From: Spirochaetia bacterium
Lineage (GTDB): Bacteria; Spirochaetota; Leptospiria; Leptospirales; Leptonemataceae
Assembly (NCBI GenBank): GCA_021413825.1
Contig: JAIOPQ010000103.1
Location: 1-32,878 of the forward strand
DNA: 32,878 bases
Direction: 5' to 3'
How positions within the stretch are numbered: the first letter of the stretch is position 1; every line of letters starts with the position of its first letter. The notes below the pieces were generated by a model. The model was not told the DNA's origin. It did not search any database and saw nothing but the letters and a program-made list of their open reading frames with translations. Made by a program: the position numbers and the translations under genes. Of this stretch, positions 28,513-32,878 are shown piece by piece.

Positions 28513-28514
28513 AA

Positions 28515-28820
28515 TTAGCTCTTAATATCCACACTGACCCCAGCTGGCAGTTGAAGTTTCATCAACGCATCCACTGTATCAGGATTTGTATTCATAATAT
28601 CAATGAGCCGTTTGTAGGTTCTGATCTCAAACTGCTCACGCGATTTCTTGTTCACGTGCACGGACCGCAGAACCGTGAACTTTTCCGTGCGCGTTGGCAA
28701 CGGAATCGGGCCAGAGATCTCCGCACCCGTGCGACGCGCAGTCGCGACGATCTCCGCAGCTGACCTATCGATCAACTTGTGATCGAAGGCCTTTAATTTT
28801 ACCCTAATTCTCGTTGCCAT
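28515..28820 (-). CDS. rpsJ: 30S ribosomal protein S10
   Basis: A 101-residue head protein; its relative NusE also acts in transcription antitermination. It has '[18 protein letters not shown]' and '[18 protein letters not shown]'. It comes 23 nt after tuf, so the str and S10 operons are joined without a visible promoter or terminator. Confidence 0.98.
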   Translation of the reverse strand: MATRIRVKLKAFDHKLIDRSAAEIVATARRTGAEISGPIPLPTRTEKFTVLRSVHVNKKSREQFEIRTYKRLIDIMNTNPDTVDALMKLQLPAGVSVDIKS

Positions 28821-28843
28821 GAACCGATTCCCTAAACCTTAAC

Positions 28844-30046
28844 TCAGGATACGATCTCAGCTACGACGCCAGAACCTACAGTTCTGCCACCTTCGCGAAT
28901 CGCAAACTTCAAGCCTTTATCCATCGCAATAGGAGTAATTAGCTCCGCTTCGATAGAAACGTTATCACCTGGCATAACCATTTCGCGCCCTGCTGGCAGC
29001 ACGATCGTTCCGGTTACGTCAGTTGTTCTGAAGTAGAACTGTGGTCTGTAGTTGTTGAAGAATGGAGTATGACGTCCGCCTTCTTCTTTTGTCAGAACAT
29101 AGATCTCTGCTTTGAATTTCTTGTGTGGCTTGATTGAACCTGGTTTTGCAACCACTTGTCCACGCTCTACGTCTTCTTTTTTGATACCGCGGAGGAGCAA
29201 ACCAACGTTGTCTCCAGCCTGACCGTTATCAAGAAGCTTGCGGAACATTTCAATACCAGTTACAACCGTTTTGATTGTATCTTTGATACCTACGATTTCA
29301 ACCTCTTCGTTCACAGCAACTTTACCTTGCTCTACACGACCAGTTACAACCGTTCCACGACCAGTAATGGAGAATACATCTTCAACTGGCATCAGGAAGT
29401 CTTTATCCAGAACACGCTTTGGCTCTGGAACATAGGTATCGACTGTTTCGATCAGCTTAACAATTGCCTGAGCTCCCAGTTCGCCTTCGTCGCCTTCCAG
29501 AGCCTTGAGGCCTGAACCCTTAACGAATGGTGTATCTTTAGGATAACCGTATTTAACGAGCAGATCACGAACTTCCTCTTGAACGAGTTCGACCATTTCG
29601 TCGCGCTCGCCTTCGTTGATCATGTCCACTTTGTTGAGGAATACAACGATGTATGGAACGCCTACTTGACGTGCGAGCAGGATGTGCTCACGAGTTTGAG
29701 GCATTGCACCGTCAGTCGCAGACACAACAAGAATCGCTGCATCCATCTGAGCTGCACCGGTAATCATGTTCTTAACGTAGTCAGCATGTCCCGGGCAATC
29801 CACGTGCGCATAATGACGAATCGCTGACTCGTATTCCTGGTGAGAGGTAGCAATGGTGATCCCTCTGGCTTTTTCTTCCGGAGCGTTGTCGATTTGATCG
29901 TACGCAACAGCTTTGTTCTTACCGCCGTATTTCTTAGCGAGCACAGTTGTAATCGCCGCCGTCAGCGTAGTTTTACCGTGATCCACGTGACCAATGGTTC
30001 CGATGTTAAGATGCGGTTTCGATCTATCAAATTTTTCTTTTGCCAT
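28844..30046 (-). CDS. tuf: Elongation factor Tu
   Basis: A 400-residue GTPase that delivers aminoacyl-tRNA to the ribosome. The GTP motifs are G1 GHVDHGKT (19-26), effector Thr in '[13 protein letters not shown]', G3 DCPGH (83-87) and G4 NKVD (138-141). The G5 motif reads S178-G-L180 where EF-Tu normally has Ser-Ala-Leu. Domains 2 and 3 are complete ('[13 protein letters not shown]', '[20 protein letters not shown]'). The 100-nt gap after fusA is the largest in the array. It holds a small A/T hairpin followed by a T run on the coding strand, and TATAAA nearby, so partial termination or an extra tuf promoter is possible. Confidence 0.99.
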   Translation of the reverse strand: MAKEKFDRSKPHLNIGTIGHVDHGKTTLTAAITTVLAKKYGGKNKAVAYDQIDNAPEEKARGITIATSHQEYESAIRHYAHVDCPGHADYVKNMITGAAQMDAAILVVSATDGAMPQTREHILLARQVGVPYIVVFLNKVDMINEGERDEMVELVQEEVRDLLVKYGYPKDTPFVKGSGLKALEGDEGELGAQAIVKLIETVDTYVPEPKRVLDKDFLMPVEDVFSITGRGTVVTGRVEQGKVAVNEEVEIVGIKDTIKTVVTGIEMFRKLLDNGQAGDNVGLLLRGIKKEDVERGQVVAKPGSIKPHKKFKAEIYVLTKEEGGRHTPFFNNYRPQFYFRTTDVTGTIVLPAGREMVMPGDNVSIEAELITPIAMDKGLKFAIREGGRTVGSGVVAEIVS

Positions 30047-30146
30047 GACTATCTCCCTGTTCTGTAACTTTTATAGTAATTCGTTCAAAAAAGTAGGAAA
30101 ACCAGATTTTCTAAATTGTTCCCTGGCGTCCACCTATTTATGTCCT

Positions 30147-32249
30147 CTAAACTGCTGCCTTCGCCATAATCTCTTGCGCCACACTGTTTGGCACTTCTTC
30201 ATAAAGCTTAAACTGCATGGTGTAAGCGGCACGACCCTGCGTTGCGCTGCGCAAATCAGTTGCGTATCCAAACATTTCTGCCAGAGGCACATCAGCCTGG
30301 ACAACACGCGCGTTTCCGCGCTGCTCCATTGCATTGATGCGACCGCGACGACGATTCAAGTCGCCAACAACCTCACCCATGTAGTCTTCCGGTGTTACCA
30401 CCTCAACAGCCATGATTGGCTCAAGCAGAACTGGCTTTGCCTTGCGGCATGCATCTTTGAATCCCATGGATCCGGCGATTTTGAAGGCCATCTCCGAGGA
30501 ATCCACATCATGGAAGCTGCCATCGAATACTTCTACCTTCACGTCGACCACTGGGTAGCCGGCAAGAACGCCAGCGTTAAGGGATTCTTGAATCCCTTTA
30601 TCAATTGCAGGAATGAATTCACGCGGAATCGCACCACCGATGACTTTGTTAGCAAACTCGTAGCCTTTTCCGGGCTCATTTGGCATAACGCGCAGCCAGC
30701 AGTGACCGTATTGACCACGACCACCGGATTGACGGATATACTTGCCTTCTTCTTCTGCCTTGTTGCGAATCGTTTCCCGGTATGCCACCTGTGGCTTACC
30801 TACGTTGGCCTCTACCTTGAATTCGCGTTTCATACGATCCACGAGGATTTCAAGATGGAGTTCACCCATTCCCGAGATAATGGTCTGGCCGGTTTCGCGG
30901 TCAGTCTTTACGCGGAAGGTAGGATCTTCTTCTGACAGACGCATAAGCGCCATTCCGAGTTTTTCCTGATCTGCTTTGGTGAGTGGCTCGATCGCCAGAT
31001 CAATAACAGGCTCGGGAAAGCTCATGCGCTCAAGAATTACTGGTTTATCTTCTTCACAGAGAGTGTCTCCGGTAGTTGTGTCTTTGAGACCAACAGCGGC
31101 GGCAATGTCTCCAGCATACGCTTCTTCGATTTCATCGCGCTCGTTGGCGTGCATTTGAAGCAAACGACCAATACGCTCGCGCTTGTTCTTGCTCGCGTTC
31201 AGGACATACGAGCCTTTCTTAAGCACGCCGGAATATACACGGAAGTAAGTCAGTTTTCCAACATATGGATCTGACATGATTTTGAATGCAAGGGCAGCAA
31301 ACGGCTCTTTGTCATCTGCGCTGCGAAGAATTTCGCCTTCGCCGTCAACTTCATGACCCACAACAGCAGGAACATCCAGCGGAGATGGAAGGAAATCCAA
31401 AACAGCATCGAGCATTGGCTGAACGCCTTTGTTTTTAAATGCGGAACCACAAAGAATCGGGAACATCTTCATTTTGAGTGTTCCAGTACGAATCGCACGC
31501 TTGAGCTCAGGAATGGTCAGCTCGCCTGATTCTAGATACTTCTCAAGAAGCTCATCATCGCACTCTGCAGCAGATTCCATCAATTGATGGCGGTATTCTT
31601 TAGCCTGCTCTTTGAATTCTTCAGGAATTTCTTTGTACTCGAATTTTGCTCCGAGTTCTTCGCCGTTCCAGATGATTGCACGATTTTCAACCAGGTCGAT
31701 GAGACCGATGAACCCGGCTTCCTTCCCGATTGGAAGTTGCAGAGGAACTCCGTTTGCGCCGAGACGCTCGCGAATTGACTTAACGCAGAAAAAGAAATCT
31801 GCGCCCATACGATCCAGCTTGTTTACAAAACAAATACGTGGAACATGATAGCGGTCAGCCTGGCGCCAAACGGTTTCCGTTTGCGGCTCAACACCGGCTA
31901 CGCCGTCATATACGGCTACAGCACCATCAAGAACGCGAAGCGATCTTTCTACTTCTACTGTAAAGTCCACGTGACCCGGAGTATCGATGATGTTGATGCG
32001 ATGCGGCTCGCGATCTTTGTCAGCACCGTTCCAGAACGTAGTTGTAGCAGCAGAAGTAATGGTAATCCCACGCTCCTTCTCTTGCTCCATCCAGTCCATT
32101 TCAGTTGAACCCTCATGAACCTCACCAATCTTGTAGGTACGACCGGTGTAATACAGAATACGTTCTGTAGTAGTGGTCTTACCCGCATCAATGTGGGCCA
32201 TGATCCCGATATTACGGGTTCTTTCGAGGGATACCTTACGCGCTGCCAT
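30147..32249 (-). CDS. fusA: Elongation factor G
   Basis: A 700-residue translocation GTPase. Domain I carries G1 '[15 protein letters not shown]', the effector '[15 protein letters not shown]', G3 'DTPGHVDF' and G4 'NKLDRMG'. Domain II has '[20 protein letters not shown]', domains III-V '[14 protein letters not shown]', '[13 protein letters not shown]' and '[13 protein letters not shown]'. The last motif and full length fit the main bacterial EF-G. It is 12 nt behind rpsG. Confidence 0.99.
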   Translation of the reverse strand: MAARKVSLERTRNIGIMAHIDAGKTTTTERILYYTGRTYKIGEVHEGSTEMDWMEQEKERGITITSAATTTFWNGADKDREPHRINIIDTPGHVDFTVEVERSLRVLDGAVAVYDGVAGVEPQTETVWRQADRYHVPRICFVNKLDRMGADFFFCVKSIRERLGANGVPLQLPIGKEAGFIGLIDLVENRAIIWNGEELGAKFEYKEIPEEFKEQAKEYRHQLMESAAECDDELLEKYLESGELTIPELKRAIRTGTLKMKMFPILCGSAFKNKGVQPMLDAVLDFLPSPLDVPAVVGHEVDGEGEILRSADDKEPFAALAFKIMSDPYVGKLTYFRVYSGVLKKGSYVLNASKNKRERIGRLLQMHANERDEIEEAYAGDIAAAVGLKDTTTGDTLCEEDKPVILERMSFPEPVIDLAIEPLTKADQEKLGMALMRLSEEDPTFRVKTDRETGQTIISGMGELHLEILVDRMKREFKVEANVGKPQVAYRETIRNKAEEEGKYIRQSGGRGQYGHCWLRVMPNEPGKGYEFANKVIGGAIPREFIPAIDKGIQESLNAGVLAGYPVVDVKVEVFDGSFHDVDSSEMAFKIAGSMGFKDACRKAKPVLLEPIMAVEVVTPEDYMGEVVGDLNRRRGRINAMEQRGNARVVQADVPLAEMFGYATDLRSATQGRAAYTMQFKLYEEVPNSVAQEIMAKAAV

Positions 32250-32261
32250 ATAATTCCTTTT

Positions 32262-32735
32262 TTACCATCTGTAATGACTGAATGCTTTGTTAGCCTCAGC
32301 CATCCGACGTGTTTCGTCTCTCTTCTTAACTGCACCACCGGTGCTTTTGAGTGCATCCAGAAGTTCGTGCGCAAGTTTCTGCGACATTGAATGATCCTTT
32401 CTGGCGCGCGCATTTTGCACGATCCAGCGAACCGCAAGTGTACGCATCCGCTCTGGACGAACTTCTACAGGAACCTGATATGTTACCCCACCAACGCGAC
32501 GTGAACGCACTTCCAGTTCAGGTTTAACATTTCCAACGGCTTCGCGGAAAACATCGAGCGGTTCGCGCCCAGTTTTCTCTTTAAGAATATCCATAGCACC
32601 GTAGAAAACAGTTTCAGCTGTGGATTTCTTTCCATCGACCATCATGTAGTTGATAAAGCGTGCGATTTCCTCGTCGTTAAAGACAGGATCCGGGGCTACG
32701 AAACGTTTGTGTGATACACCAGTTCTGCGTGACAT
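32262..32735 (-). CDS. rpsG: 30S ribosomal protein S7
   Basis: A 157-residue head protein and 16S rRNA assembly initiator; in E. coli it represses the str operon. It has 'LARFINYMMVDGKKSTAE'-type sequence near residue 25 and 'VRSRRVGGVTYQVPVEVRP' near 80, ending 'EANKAFSHYRW'. It lies between rpsL and fusA. Confidence 0.98.
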   Translation of the reverse strand: MSRRTGVSHKRFVAPDPVFNDEEIARFINYMMVDGKKSTAETVFYGAMDILKEKTGREPLDVFREAVGNVKPELEVRSRRVGGVTYQVPVEVRPERMRTLAVRWIVQNARARKDHSMSQKLAHELLDALKSTGGAVKKRDETRRMAEANKAFSHYRW

Positions 32736-32750
32736 ATACGATTGCCTTCC

Positions 32751-32878
32751 TTATGCCTTAGGTCTCTTCGCCCCATACTTGGAGCGAGCATTGCGACGCT
32801 TTTCTACTCCGAGAGTATCAAGCGCACCGCGAATAATATGATAACGAACCCCAGGAAGATCTTTCACCCTTCCACCAC
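32751..32878 (-). CDS. rpsL: 30S ribosomal protein S12 (C-terminal end; 5' part outside the window)
   Basis: The last 42 codons are visible, ending at TAA 32751-32753. The translation contains '[20 protein letters not shown]', the conserved S12 segment with the lysine (E. coli Lys87 region) linked to streptomycin response, and ends '[11 protein letters not shown]'. It is the first visible gene of the array, 15 nt before rpsG. Confidence 0.97.
   Translation of the reverse strand, partial: GGRVKDLPGVRYHIIRGALDTLGVEKRRNARSKYGAKRPKA

Noticed and set aside
30047..30146. fusA-tuf gap as a definite terminator or promoter
   Set aside because: The hairpin is short and A/T only, and no well-spaced -35/-10 pair is visible; mentioned under tuf but not called.
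29994..30935. Open frame of 313 codons on the plus strand
   Set aside because: It runs antisense to fusA and the fusA-tuf gap. It is rich in Cys and His as expected of a reversed GTPase gene and resembles no protein family.

Overview
The window looks like chromosomal core sequence from a spirochaete of the order Leptospirales (Leptospira / Leptonema / Turneriella-like). Three things point there. EF-Tu carries the 'TSHQEYE' segment after the effector loop. The Fur-family regulator is a PerR with no cysteines. That perR gene sits divergently next to an ankyrin gene and a catalase gene, an arrangement I recall from Leptospira. No database was searched, so the placement is an inference.

Bases 1-4400, all on the minus strand, hold phosphorelay signalling genes: a long REC-PAS-PAS-PAS-HisKA-HATPase-REC hybrid kinase whose first receiver domain is cut by an in-frame amber codon, a GAF-HisKA-HATPase kinase, and a response regulator that runs off the window. 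Bases 4545-7456 form an oxidative-stress locus: catalase with a strong terminator, a translationally coupled ankyrin protein, a divergent perR with a Fur-type 7-1-7 inverted repeat between them, and an ArsC/Spx-like thioredoxin-fold protein behind perR. Bases 7472-13118 are mixed accessory genes on the minus strand: a MASE1-GGDEF diguanylate cyclase, a CPA2 cation/proton antiporter, a possible 56-residue exported peptide, a LytTR response regulator, tRNA-Val(GAC), a DedA membrane protein and a coiled-coil hypothetical. Bases 13251-14621 on the plus strand carry gmd, with an Rrf2-family regulator 3 nt behind it.

From 14874 to the end, everything is one long minus-strand translation cluster. 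In transcription order it is rpsL(partial)-rpsG-fusA-tuf-rpsJ-rplC-rplD-rplW-rplB-rpsS-rplV-rpsC-rplP-rpmC-rpsQ-rplN-rplX-rplE-rpsN-rpsH-rplF-rplR-rpsE-rpmD-rplO-secY-adk-infA-rpmJ-rpsM-rpsK-rpoA-rplQ, closed by a rho-independent terminator. The str, S10, spc and alpha operons are thus fused into one array with many 1-4 nt overlaps. rpsD is missing from its usual place between rpsK and rpoA, and map is missing from between adk and infA.

I see no clearly new multi-gene system, no CRISPR array, no intact insertion sequence and no prophage. The observations most worth checking are the amber-interrupted hybrid kinase, the changed DNA-contact residues in the RNA polymerase alpha C-terminal domain, the missing rpsD, the cysteine-free PerR with its operator and ArsC-like neighbour, and a possible transposon remnant before the ribosomal terminator.
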